Shown here: in pieces, positions 1 to 12,100 of the stretch
Numbering within the stretch: position 1 is the stretch's first letter
Layout of the letters: every line of letters starts with the position of its first letter
DNA from: Multifurca ochricompacta
Taxonomy: Eukaryota > Basidiomycota > Agaricomycetes > Russulales > Russulaceae
DNA: 64,000 nucleotides
Reading direction: 5' to 3'
Assembly: GCA_022496185.1 (NCBI GenBank)
Contig: WTXG01000002.1
Coordinates: forward strand, 620,001-684,000
Position numbers and translations under genes: made by a program
The notes under the pieces: generated by a model
The model's input: only the letters and a program-made list of their open reading frames with translations
Databases searched by the model: none
Told to the model about the DNA's origin: nothing

Positions 1-3000
1 CAGAGATTTCGAACGCGTCTTTACCGCGCCATCCTCTTGGTTTGAACGTTAGCAAGCAGTGATCTTTGGTCCGATGATTGGTGATCTTGAAGAAATTGCG
101 CTCAGGGCGTGGTCTGGCAAGGGTATATACGTGAAACGAACGTACGATCATGTCACCATAATGGTCGATCGTTGATGATCCAAGAATGAAGCCGGAAACA
201 TTCGTAGTGACCTTTTTCCAACTGTAGTGCTCGACAGCTCGTTCAGAATCCATATACTTGTTTTTCAATTTTGGATACGTCGGTCCCCATTCGGCGGGAA
301 GGAGGATGTCGACATTCGCAACGCCCGTTGGACGAATCTCGAAAGATTTACCGGTGAACTTATTCTGAGCGTCGACCTGCATGATAAAGTATTGATAGTC
401 ATTCTGCCTGTCCTCCTAATAAGAGTTGAGAAAGGACGTTCCTCGCCGTAGTATCGCCACCTGGAGCCTTCGGCCCAACATGCTGAGATTGGGGGGTGGT
501 GGCTCACTTGCTCAGAGACATAGCGGTACTCTTTATCTAGCCGAACGTACTCAAACGTCTCGCTCTATAAAGCTAAATTTAGGGCAAGTGAAGACCCGAC
601 GAGAGTGACGCTCACAAGCATTGGGTTGAAGGGCTTGGCAATGCGGCCGATTGTCGACGAGTAGTTCGACATTGCAAATGCCGCTACAAAAGCTATCCGG
701 CGTAGAGGATCACGCTCTCCAAAGGCCGCATCCACTGTAGGTTGTAGCACAATCAACGTCACTTCAGGAGGACAAGGAGAAAAGGCGTTATTTACGACAC
801 TCTGAGAACTCCATGTCTTCCGCCTGCAGCGGCCCACCATCAGCGCCTGGTCTATACGAGGTGGAATAAATGCCGTACCATGCGCTGAAGCATGCTCGTG
901 GGCTCGTTGAAGAATACAGGAAAGCTTATCTTCGTCAAATCCTTGCCGATGCTATGCTTCAAGACAGCCCAAAGACTTGTGGGTGGTCGATTGTCGTTCT
1001 TCAGGTCAAGTTTTCTTCGCAAGACTCTGTACCCATCATATTGACCCCTGTCGATATGCTTGGGGAGCAGGGGTTCCGAGTGACCGGTAAGTGCATCGTG
1101 CACAACGAGGTTTGGTAAGGCGTTTGACTCTATCGCATCAAAGAATTCGTCCTCATCGTCCGTGTCAACGACGTCATCTTCATCGTTCGATCGAGTCAAC
1201 CCCGTTACAGCCACAGAGGAAGGCCGTTGTATGGACATGCGGTGGACAACGGAAGGCTTGGCCGATAGAGCACGGCTGAGGGCTGCTCCAGGACTCACAC
1301 TAACACTTGTAGACTCAGGCGAATGAAATCGTTGGCCTGAAGCCGAAGGGATTGGGACTGCAGTGGCTGGAGTGGGTTCCTGAAGTTCGACTTCGCCTTC
1401 TTCGATGGGAGGCGACAACGGAAGTGCGGATGGCCGCGCCTTGATCGTGCCTGTGCCCTCACCACCGGAAGTACTTGAATCGATGCGAGTGTGCTTTCGC
1501 GAATGCCTGCGGAGTTCGCGCTCTAATGCCTCCCCCTCTTTGACAACGGAGTGCAAGCTCTGTTCCCAAACAGTCTGACGTTCCCGTTCGCGGTTTAGTT
1601 GAGCTCTCCACCAATCGTCGCGTTCTTTAGCCATGTAAAGATACTCATTCAGTATACCCTGCAGATTACCAAGAGCTTCTTTAAGTGCGGCATTGAGCTC
1701 GACAGAGCGGGTGACAGTGGTGGAAGGAGGCGACAGGTCTGCCAGGAGCTGTATTGTGAGCTCCAGTTGTGCTGCCATGGAGTTGCCATGCAGCTCGAAC
1801 GAGGATTCATGAGGGGGGTTATCAGTGCCGTAGATGCGGTCTGTGCTGTCGTTGCCAGAGGATGCGTCGTGCTGCTCTGCGTTGTCCCGTTCCGGTGGAG
1901 AGGGATCGCCATGAGTCAGGATATCGCCACCTTCATCATCTGTAGGCACCAGAGAACTGCTGACAGACTCAGCATCTCGGTCTTTCCTTTGAGAATGCGG
2001 TACAGAGAGCGTCGAGCTAACGCTGCCTCGACCGGAGTGTCGCGAAATGGACGAGGTGTCACCTTCGTTAGGCCTGTACATTTGTTTTGCGTGTTCAATA
2101 GCTCTAGATATTGCTTGGGTCCACCGAGAAGCTTCGACAGGATGATTGGCCTTCATATACCATTTCTGAACACTTGTATGTCCCCGCGAAGGGGTAGAGT
2201 GGATCTCAAAGCGCAACTTCTCAGCGCCTGCTGGAGAACGCAAAACGGCCGTCTTCATGACGATAGAACCACGACTTGCCACTTGTTCGTCCTCCTGATG
2301 GCGATAATCTGCGTGTGGCAAGGGAGTGAATAGAATGAGCTAAAAGAGAAGAAATCATGCCATACACGACAAGACGCCGTCCTTGAGTACAAACCAACGT
2401 GTACTGTATCCTCTGGCGACATTGGTATATTTGTTTAGGTAACCTTTGAGCGTTGGTGGACCGGTTATGGGGCCGTCGTTGATGAGTGTGGTGTCGTTGT
2501 TCGCGACTGGAACATGTTGTCAGCACAGGGAGAGACTAAACCAGATTTATGCGCACATTGACGCAAAAAGACGCGCATCCTGTCGTCTTTTCCGACCACC
2601 TCTTGCACTGGACGGCCCTTTCTATCGCGAATGAACACATCCGCGCCTGCCCGTACGGCCAAATCGACGAGCCGAAGATCCCTTCGTCTAGTGGCTTCAT
2701 GAAGTAAGGTCGAGCCGGAAGTGTCATCAAGGTAGGAGAGGTCAACTAATCGGGAACGTGGGGAAGAGAGAAGGGCAAGGAGCACAGGCGATGGTGGGTC
2801 GTTAGGCGGTGAGAGGGTGTAGGAGCGGAGGAGAGATCTGTAAGAGGCAGTGAGAAGTGATCGGGAGTCTAAACAGGAGGAACAGAGGTGTTAGGAGAGA
2901 CAAAGAGGAGAGAGGAAGATAGACGTGCCGTTGATGACAGATAGAACGTCCTTGCCCCTGGCAACGTCTGTGCACGTCCTTCCATTGATGTCTCGGAGGG

Positions 3001-3568
3001 TGTCATCAATACCGTCTTGTTCAAGGAGCAAGTTGACGACGTCAGCGCGCCCAAGTGAAGCAGCTAGGTGGAGGGGAGTTGTCCCTGAAGCTGGTGGATG
3101 AACTGCATTTGGTGGAATTGATCTGTGAGAAAGCAGAAGCGAAACGGTTTCAACTGTAGAACAATCAGGAGAAAGGGATGGTAATCAAATTAAGGGACGC
3201 ACTGGAGGCGCAGCGGATAGCAAGGTGAAGTGCAGCGGCACCAAGGTCAGTCTGACTTTCACCAAGATAGATAGTCCGGTGTTTTTCGATCTCGGATAGA
3301 AATGGATGGATGAGAGCAGGGTCACCTAGAAAAAGACTATTTTGAATTATCGATGCAAAGTGAAGCACATTGAGGAAGGGTAAGAGAAGGAAAGAAGTGT
3401 GTAGAGTTGAGGGGAAGAATAGAAATAGTTTACCAGTTCGAAGAGCGGAAAGGAGCTTAACTTGATAGAGTGACTCTGATGAAGCTGGATGAAAAACAAA
3501 ACAAGATAAATTAAAAGAAAGATAAAGAAATAATCTGTGATACCTGAGGAAGTGATGGTAGTAGACAT
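1..3568 (-). CDS. OSH1: Oxysterol-binding protein, Osh1 type (ankyrin-PH-ORD), C-terminus outside window
   Basis: Sterol/phosphoinositide transfer protein acting at membrane contact sites. Read on the minus strand, it starts with ATG at 3568, a 25-nt first coding exon and then a GT intron. Ankyrin-type repeats follow at about 3350-2465 (for example GSTLLHEATRRRDLRLVDLA). A PH domain spans about 2460-2120: GYLNKYTNVARGYSTRWFVL, an intron, then YYRHQEDE and the helix ASRWTQAISRAIEHA. A long low-complexity linker leads into the OSBP-related domain from about 960 (FNEPTSMLQRM, then SSTIGRIAKPFNPML). The family signature EQVSHHPPISA is at 481-514. The domain order matches yeast Osh1/Osh2. The ORD continues past position 1, so the stop codon is not in the window. 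I saw no frame break. Family assignment is firm; the exact intron set is approximate. Confidence 0.9.
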
Positions 3569-3774
3569 TTTAGATGCGCAGCACAAGGAGGAAGAGGAAG
3601 AGGAAGAACAGCCAGATTCAATTTAAATAATTAATATTATGATGTCACCCGCCCCCTCTTCATCACCGTCACCATCACCATCACCGTGAAACCAAACCAA
3701 CACGCACCGACTATCTCTATCACTAACCATCACTAACCATCACTACCACCACCACCTCTACCTTTCTTTGGTGG
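3569..3774. repeat. Intergenic simple repeats between OSH1 and COA3
   Basis: Short spacer with a GAGGAA run at about 3587-3607, a CACCGT/CACCAT run at about 3664-3688, and repeated ACTAACCATC units at about 3722-3745. These are microsatellite-like tracts in the OSH1 promoter and the COA3 3' region. No gene is visible. Confidence 0.7.
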
Positions 3775-4108
3775 TCATGTCGTCTTCACTCCTGCCCTTG
3801 CCATTGCTCGTGCTTCTTCATCTACGTCATCAAAATTGTCCTGCTTGACCGCATTCATCGAGTATAACCACACTCCGATAGCAAACGAGCTAATAGTAAG
3901 ACCTGTTATCATATTCTTAACCCTATAAGGTTCACGTGCTCGCATCAATCCCGGGGACATCTGAATCATGAAGTATTGGACCTTCATGGTTAGTGGTAAT
4001 AAAAAATAAAATAAAAATAAAAGAGAAACATACGTAGCCACCTGGACGGTAGCTTCTTGCTGCGGCCCTTCGATTGATGTACTGAGTGGGTGATTGGGAG
4101 TCACCCAT
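3775..4108 (-). CDS. COA3: Cytochrome c oxidase assembly factor Coa3 (CCDC56 family)
   Basis: Small inner-membrane protein of mitochondria that works with Cox14 and Mss51 in Cox1 synthesis and early complex IV assembly. Two exons (4108-4034 and 3981-3775, intron 4033-3982) join in frame at TAC/GTC and give 93 residues. The family core is clear: SPGLMRAREPYRVKN, then a single membrane span (ITGLTISSFAIGVWLYSM), then the acidic VKQDNFDDVDEEA segment. It lies on the same strand as the COX7-like gene 333 bp upstream, another complex IV component. Start ATG at 4108 is the first in frame and gives a normal family length. Confidence 0.88.
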
Positions 4109-4441
4109 GATGTATGCTGTGTGTGTGTAGTGTGTATGTGGGTAAGTGTAGTATAGTGTAGTGTAAGTTGTAAAGTGGTGTTGTGTGTTGTAGAGAGTAG
4201 GCAGGCAACGTCGTGGGTGCACGTACGCGGCCCGGAATTCCGTGAGTCCGTCCGAATATTTCCGCGCCCGCCTTATGGCTTATAGCCGTCATTATTCCTA
4301 CCGTGATCAAGCCATGGTTTGTCGAACCCGAACACCAAATGTTTAAGGGTAAAAATAAAATCTCGCAACTCAGACTTCACGCGGTGATGCGTATGGCTAT
4401 CTATTTTATTCATTTGAAAATGCACGAACTCTAAGACATTC
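4109..4441. promoter_or_regulatory. Intergenic: COA3 upstream region and COX7-like 3' region
   Basis: About 330 bp without a supported gene. The part next to the COA3 start (about 4110-4190) is a GT/TA-rich stretch with repeated GTGT and GTAGTGTA units, presumably 5' UTR or core promoter. I found no recognisable RNA gene. Confidence 0.5.
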
Positions 4442-5028
4442 TCAATTCCTGCCCTGTGAATAGAATACAGAACAATGTCCTCAGTCGGCCAGCAATGCCA
4501 AAAAGGACCACGGAGGGGAATACTCGTACCTTAACAAGCGAATACGCGCTATAGACAATCCCAACAACGCCAAGTGCGAACCCGGACTTATAAAGACCTA
4601 GAATCCCCAGCATTAATATTCCCTCTTTTGCGGGTGAAAAAAAGGGAAAAGAAAATAAATTACCAAGGTAGAGACGTGAACGGGGAGGGCGGTAGTAAAC
4701 GGGCTTGTGGAATGCTGCAGAAGTGAACGGGTCAGATAATAAGCATAAGTTCGAGGTCAAATCGGACAAACCTGGTACTCCCTTTGCCTCTCAGGGACCA
4801 GGTTTTTCTCTGAATAACAATAGGTTCTAGTTAAAATCACCGAGAAAAGAGAGAACGAACTGTAAACGAGTGCGTCGAGCATTCTTAAGTCTTGGATCGG
4901 TGAGTTGGACTGCAGCAGCGGTGGGTGGGGCGTGTACTGCGGTGCTCAAGGTGGCTCTGACTGGCCGGACTGAGACCTGACAAACAACTGACAAACAACT
5001 GACAAATAACACGTGCGCGGGGCGCCAT
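4442..5028 (-). CDS. COX7: Cytochrome c oxidase subunit VII/VIIa-like (Cox7)
   Basis: Nuclear-encoded small subunit of complex IV with one membrane span. The conserved body is built from short exons that join in frame: NLVPERQREYQ, then AFHKPVYYRPPRSRLYL, then GLYKSGFALGVVGIVYSAYS, then LVKGRN and stop at 4444-4442. The pattern of a basic/aromatic stretch with PRSRLYL before a glycine-rich span and a short K/R tail fits the COX7a family. The first exon is uncertain. One option starts at 5028 and splices from TCAG at about 4978 into the AG ending at about 4826. The other reads straight from an ATG at 4882. Residues upstream of ERQREYQ should be treated as provisional. Confidence 0.6.
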
Positions 5029-5098
5029 TTAGAGTGGACGGACGGCAACTTCCGGCGTGACCTCATCCTCCCTCAAAACAAAACCCACACACGCGCAC

Positions 5099-6038
5099 AT
5101 GTCCACAGAGCGCATACGCGTTAAGGTATGTATCCATGCATCAACTGACCCATATCGTCTCTTAGATTTTAGGGCCTTTCTATCTATCGACCCATCATAT
5201 ACGGGAACACCGCCGTCGTGCTGACTCCTGAAGAACGCGAGGCCCACCCCTCGCGTGAGTACACCCACCGTTGGACCGTCGCTGTGCGCAGTGCTTCATC
5301 TGCAGAAGATTCGGATATCGTAGGCGGAGCGGACGACCTTGGTTATTTTATTCGCCGTGTAACATTTAAACTTCATGAAACATACCCGAACCCGTCCCGG
5401 AGTAAGTGGTAGACTTACCACTCCTTCCCCCTCGGCCAACCTTACAAGCCTTGCAGACGTAGACAAGCCTCCATTCGAAGTCACAGAAACGGGGTGCGCT
5501 CACTACCCCCTCTTCTTTTTTAAAATTCCTTGAGTCTGATCCTCGATTCATTCTCAACAGATGGGGCGAGTTTGAGATTCAAATAAGGATCACGTTCATA
5601 CCCGAAGCAGGGGAGAAGCCTGTTCTGCTATACCACCACCTCAAACTACACCCGTGGACGGCATCTGGTGCGGACGCGGACGCACCTCCGCCGACTGATG
5701 TTGCCGCTCAGCTAGGACCTGTCCATTCTTGGCAATACGACGAAATTGTCTTCACCGACCCCTTCCAGCAGTTTCTCAACACCCTTACCTCACATCCGCC
5801 TACACAGCTCCCCAAAACCCGTCGACGGCCTGTCCCCTTCCACACCGCAAACCCCAGTTCTCTTGATGCAAGCAAGGGAGGCGTGCCAGAATTCACTGCG
5901 GCGATGGAGAAGGAGGAGATTCAGCGATTAGAAGAGGCAAGAAAGTCTGTCGTTGCGGAGCAAGAAAAGCTTCATGCAAGTCTCATTGAAAAAGAAAAGG
6001 AGCTGGAAAAGCTTAGGAGGGATCTGGGCGATGCATGA
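5099..6038 (+). CDS. YAF9: YEATS-domain protein Yaf9 (NuA4/SWR1 subunit)
   Basis: Acyl-lysine reader shared by the NuA4 acetyltransferase and the SWR1 H2A.Z-exchange complex in the nucleus. Four exons (5099-5125, 5173-5401, 5457-5493, 5561-6038) join in frame to 256 residues. The YEATS fold begins IRVKGLSIYRPIIYGN and continues through HRWTVAVR, the acidic insert AEDSDIVGGADD, VTFKLHETYPNPSR, PPFEVTETGWGEFEIQIRI and LYHHLKLHPW. The C-terminal 45 residues form the coiled coil typical of Yaf9/GAS41 (EIQRLEEARKSVVAEQEKL). That coiled coil separates it from Taf14-type YEATS proteins. It is divergent from the COX7-like gene and convergent with MEC1, with 90 bp between stops. Confidence 0.93.
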
Positions 6039-6128
6039 GATGTGATTATCCAATCTTTTGTATAATATCTGCACTACTACAATTCGTCTCTGTCGGTACT
6101 CACTCTCGCTGTCTAAAAAAAAACGAAA

Positions 6129-9100
6129 TTAATGCCATGGGGCCCATCCAGGGTACATCTTCCCCTACGTACGTTAGAAACAAACGTGAACATCATGGGC
6201 AAGCCTATACGTACTAGGTTCGCGTTATCCGTCGCTTCTTGGATGAGCATTTGCACGAGATTGCTTGTAGGCACCTCTTTCTCAACTCGATCCCGGCTCG
6301 CTCTGTAGACACCTCTCAGCTTTTTTTCAATCGAACTCAGAGCGGTCTTCGCGAGCACCCGTAAGTCGATCTGGGACCTATTATGAGCATGGCGCCGATT
6401 TGCCTGTCGCTCCTGGAAAGTGGATGGTTTGTAGTTCAGCTGGGACTAACTTTGCCTGATGCATAGCCTACTCACAATTTTGCGTTTCTCGTCCTCCCAT
6501 TCAACTAACGGATCATGAATAAACGGGTCTAACACCGTCATCAACGTGTCTCTGTTTTCACGCAATAAGCCCATAGTGATCTCGCTTGCGATGCGGAAGA
6601 CCCCTAAGCTTGGCTGTGAGCACCAATGGAACGCAACAACACACGAGCACTGGCCTTCTGCTCCAGTGATACCAAGACCATCTAGGATGTTCTGGGTGAG
6701 TCTGAATGGCACCCTCTCCGGGACTTCCAGCAATTTTCCCTGTCTCGGTTCAGCTTCAGGGTCAATCGTGCGCTCCTGGGAAATTACCTTTTCGAACAAG
6801 CAGTTGAAGTCAACATGAACAACACTTCCGGTATTTGCGTCTAGTAGAATGTTCTCGCAATGCCTATCTCCCAGTCTGCAAAGTGCGATTGAGACTTGTT
6901 CTCTACGTATTATTGGCCTCTTACCCCAAGATGAAGCCAACCATGGACATGACCGCTGCACTCCGGCTGTATGCCAGGCGGCTGGCAAGCCAGGCTGATG
7001 GCTCTGGGAAGGTTTCTAAGAACCATTCATGGAATACTGGTTTAAACCTATGAGTTCTGAGGTCAATGATAACCCGCGCGCAACTTTATAGAACTTGCAT
7101 TGGCAGGACTTCATTGGCGAAAATCTTGCCAGCCTCATTGTCGCTTGCCTTCCTGATTCTTTCAAATATGGCTTGCAGTTCTGAACCCTGTTTTTTGCGC
7201 TGTGAGGTTGGCATTCAATTTTTTGGAGACCAACGCACCCAACCCTTCTGGCCTCTCGCCTCATACAATGGGAGAAGGACATGACGAATTGCTATCGTGT
7301 CTGGAACCCATTGAATAAAGCCACACTCTTCGTTGAGAGTGACAACACCGTAAGTGCGGATATCTGTGTGATGTGGGTCATATGGTCGTAACACACAGAA
7401 AATGAGACATACATAGCTTGCGTCGGCGAGAATCCGAATCCATGTTAAGAATTTTGTTGATGATGGAGTTGAAGTCCATGAGTCTAGCATCTTTTCTCAG
7501 GTCGTCCTTTGGTTTTCCGAGAAATGCGTAGGTTTGACCGTTGCTACCATGAATTGTGATCTTGCGAGGTTTTGCAAGTGACTTCATGACCTCAACGTCA
7601 TCTGAGAAACCTGCGATTTTCTATTCGTCACAAAATAGAGACTACAGAGACGAGGATAATGCATTACTATTGAACGTCGGAAGATTCGGGGGAAAGGGCT
7701 GGTGATGAGAATTTACTGTTGACGATGTTGGCGGAAGAGTAGCCGTCAACGACTCTTGAAGAGGAACAATTAACGGAGATGGCATAAGCTTTGCGAGCTG
7801 CGGGATGTCCCTTTTCATCGAAAGTGTGGCTCTAGCATCAGGGCCAGCATTCTTTGGAAGGTCGGGGGCCGGAAAATCGCAAAGATTAAGAAGCCCGTTC
7901 ACCATCGCGACGGAAGCATTAACGAGACCTGGAACATGCATCGACGAATCGATGCAAGAGCTCTTCTCGAATAAGTATCCAGGAACACAGACTATGCGCA
8001 AACGCCCTGACCTTGAGCCGCTCAAGAATATTTCTTCCACGAGTTTCTCTAGTCTCATTGCGTGATTTCACGACTGACGCGAACAACCAGAGGGTCTGCT
8101 GAGGAAATTCCTTGATCACAGCTGATATAAGGCGTGCCAAGACTTCGAAGACGGGCGGGTAGACGTGTCCAACACGGGATGCAATTTGGGGAAATGCGGT
8201 ATACCACTAGGCGGTATTCAGATACAGGTGATGGAAGTGAATTTAATTGCTGACCTTGAAAGCTGGCACACCACCAACCGCGCGAGCAATCTCGGCATTT
8301 ATCTTTGTGAAGTATTCGTGCGAGTTGACATTGGGATCTTCTCCCATATCTAGCCAGATGGTCAAAAGACGGGGGACCGTTTGATATATGAACTTGTTCC
8401 CGTATTTCATCGCCTTCGTGAAACAACGAACAGTCGACAGTCGCATTCGTAATCCACTGCTTATCATGAGCTTAAACTCAACCTAAGACGCGGTGGACGT
8501 ACCGAATTTTTGGGTCGGCTAACGGTATGCTGTCGAAACAGCGGTCTTGGTATTTTCCATAGTAAAACATTCCACTTTCCCATCTACTGACCGGTCAGAA
8601 AAGGCGATAGTTTTCAGAAAGGGGTCTGACTTCTGCCACAATTCCGTTGCTTGGTGAAAGACCTTATGGACCTCTGATATTTCGTAGCGGTCAGACTCAT
8701 CCATCCAGCGCGCCCGGAGGAGCTCAGCCTGTGACAGAAACATAAACTAGGGGACAACATCAAAACACAGAACTTACTTTCGCCTTCAGCGGCTTCAGTT
8801 CACTTTCGTCTTTGGCAAGGTCCGAATTAGACGTGCAATCTTGTCCACGGGTGTTTGCAAATAGTGCTCCAATTCCTGCAGCGCTCGCAACGGTTCACCA
8901 GTAGCTCTGATCAGTCTGACTTTTTGCATCAATGAAAAGGCCGTGCGTGATTCCTGAGCTTGTAAAATAGCGCTATACGCTGTCTGCCAATGCCCAGCCT
9001 TTCGTGCAATTTTTGCGCTGATTAGCCAAGAACGGCCAATTTCTCCGGCAAGAACATCGTAGCTTTGTCGGCTGATAAGGGGGTCAGAGTGACACTGAGA

Positions 9101-12100
9101 ACTCTTTTACCTAACAGCCAGTGACAGACCTGATGCCGTACGCTGTTCTACGCATGGTCAAGATCGGTTCCCTCGTTCTGAACGAAGGTAATGTTGAGTT
9201 CAGGCGAATGTTCAACGATCTCGTCAGTTCATCTTGAGCTTGGCTTCGCCGACTTGTGCTCATTTGCACTTGATCCGATGCGAACCGATGAATCAATTCT
9301 ACTTCATGAACTAGATGAAGATTTAGCACCGCCTCGTAGGTATGTCTGTATTCTCTACCCCCCGATGCCGAGATGGGATTACCCAAAGTTAAACGCGCCA
9401 GAGAAAGCGCTTGGGCGATGTCTTTCGAGTCTCCTTCCCGGATGGCAAGAAGAAGACGTGCCATAACGATAGGTGGTGTTGATGCGTTGGTTCTGTCCAC
9501 CAGTCCCTGAACGTCATTCCAGTCTCCAATCATCCAGGCACTCTCTACTTCGAAACCGACGAGGGACGGTTTCCAATCAGGATTACGAGTGAGCACACCT
9601 TTGACATGCGTTCGTAATGTATCTTGTGCGCGTATCAGCTATAAGAGCTGCAGCAAAGTAAAATATACTGACCGTAGTGGCCCAAATTGCGTAAACAGCG
9701 TAGGAGACCAATGTGATAATCTAAGTTATCTGGAGATTGCTGCAGGCGAAGTTCCCAGCAACTTTGGGCTGATGTCCACCTTCCAGTGCTTTCGTGCTGG
9801 CGTATTTGGTGCTCCAGTGTAGGGGATAGTATAAGTGTCGAAATGCCTTCCATGCCATCTGGTTCATCCAGATTACAATAGATCTCGTGGAGTCGTTCGT
9901 AACAAGACTGGATCTCCACACTATTGGCGCTCCGCTCTTGGAGGGAAGCGAGATGACGTTCAAAGCTCATCAGTGACCTAGCATATGCTTTGCAATGAAA
10001 AGCAGCTTTTGCCATGAGGTCTTGGTCAATGCTTGACAAGACTGAATCAACTTTTGCGAGTTGCTCGCCAGCACCGAAGCGGCTCCCTCGTGCACGCTTT
10101 GCCTCGCCTTTCCTGTCGCCTGGTTCCTTTCGTGTAAGCCGAGCCCACTTGTTAATATGGTCCAGTAGCATAAATACGACCTAGAACGTAAACTGGTTAG
10201 CAAATACCCGCGAGACTGCGAGATTCTACCTGAGCGCTTAGCAGCTTCTTGTCTGTTGAAGAAGACGACTTCTCATTCACCTGATCTTCTAGGACGGCGA
10301 GTATTTCCGACCGTATGTTCCAAGTCTTCTCTCCGTCGCCAGAGACAAGTGCATGGAGAACTAAATGTGGTAGCAAGTGGTGAGCCACACCGACATCTTT
10401 ATTTCGAACGACAGAACGGAAGGGGTGAAAAATCTTTTGAGCTTGTCCCTTGGCCTCAGAAATCAGGCAGGTGGTCCATTGTTGAAGCCATTCACGATAA
10501 GTCCCGCGTTGAGGATATATGGGGAGGTCAAATGCAGGTAAAGGTTTCTCTTTCATCGTATAACGGCTCTCGAGTAGGGGAGTGATGGTCTCCAACACGT
10601 GCTTTGGAAGGCTGTCCCATCGTGTTCGAGCTTTCAGCGAAGCCGATGTGGTAAATCTACCCGACGACATGAGAGATACATTGAACTGGCAAAATTTTAG
10701 CATTTCTTGGATTGCGTATGCCAAGTTGGTTTGATAAGCCATGTCGCTGGTGGATCTGAATGCGCTTACAAGAACATCTTTGATGAGATGCATAGCAAAG
10801 AGAGTGGACTCTTCTTCATCAGCAAAATCCCTAAGAACCGTGGGTCTTGAGTCACCCGGACTAAGGTCAAGTCTATCCGGATCAAGAGCGCCAACCGCGC
10901 CAATGCATTCAAAGGCAATCAGGCGGATCTCTTCCATATCATCAACATCTCGGGCAGCAATTGAAGACAAGACGCGAATAGTGCGGCCTATAAGAGTATC
11001 AAAGACATCCCCGGAAGCGAGGCTTTGAAAGAAGCTCCTCTGTTCACCCAGAAGCGACTTGACTTCTTTTAGGGCTTGAAGTGTCATTGTCACGCTGTCG
11101 CTGGAGACACGGTCTAGCAATCTGTGAAGCCTGCCTTCCACAGACCAATCTTGACGTATGGTGAGCAGTTTGTTTTGCACATCAGAGAGTACCTCTATGG
11201 TTGACACGTCAACGACGTCACCAAGACCGTCGGGACCAGGACCAGGATCAGTTCCGATTTCCAGGACAAGATAGCGTAGTATGCTGCCAGCGACGTTTGT
11301 CCGTGGGAGGATAACGACTGCCAATATGAGACTAATGACGCGCTAGTCGGCCCCGAGTGCGCCAAGGCGTCTTCAGGGTCCAGGGTCTTGAGAAAGATGA
11401 ACCAGCTATCTACAGTTACATCGGACAGCTCAGGGACGCTGAGCGTCACTTGCAAAGTGGCCATTATCTATGAATCGCCGACACTGAGCTGACTTCTCGA
11501 TGAGACGTCCGGCTTACCTGGGGTGCGACAATACTTATTTCCGGCCCAACGTGATTTACTAAGGCACCCAACCCACGCAGAGTCTGCTGCTTAGATGCTA
11601 TTGTTTCCCTTCCTTGGACACCTTGTAGTTTTCCGACAAGGTACGAAATGAGGCCCAGAATATGTGCCTTCAAAAATTTTCCGATGCCGTCCAGGGAAGG
11701 TGTTTTCCTCCGACCTTTGGAAGAGGGAAGGATGCTCTCAAGCCTGCATAAAGCTTGCATTGCCTGATCACCGTTACTACGCGGTGGCATGAGGATAACA
11801 TGATGGCTTACCGCTTGCACTGATTTAGGATCCTCAGACCCAAGCATAAAATAAAAGTGCCCAATAATTCCACAATGCAACTTCGGGCCAGGGTCTGGGC
11901 GTTTATGCTGCCCCCGCTAGGTGTCGGCATAAGCTGCAGAATAAAGTCAAGCGCCTTGTCCGTTTGCGCTTGTTCAGGGAGGAGGAAAACTTGAGTGAGG
12001 ATGTCCTTGGAGAAATCTAAAAAGAGAGTAGACGGCGAGAAGCCTAGATTATGAGCAATCTTGTCTATCACGACCTCGTTACGGTTTGCAAACAGCAACG

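Noticed and set aside
1599..2333. 244-codon plus-strand open frame
   Set aside because: It lies antisense to the PH domain and linker of the OSH1 gene, whose minus-strand reading is a clear family match. The plus-strand translation has no recognisable features.
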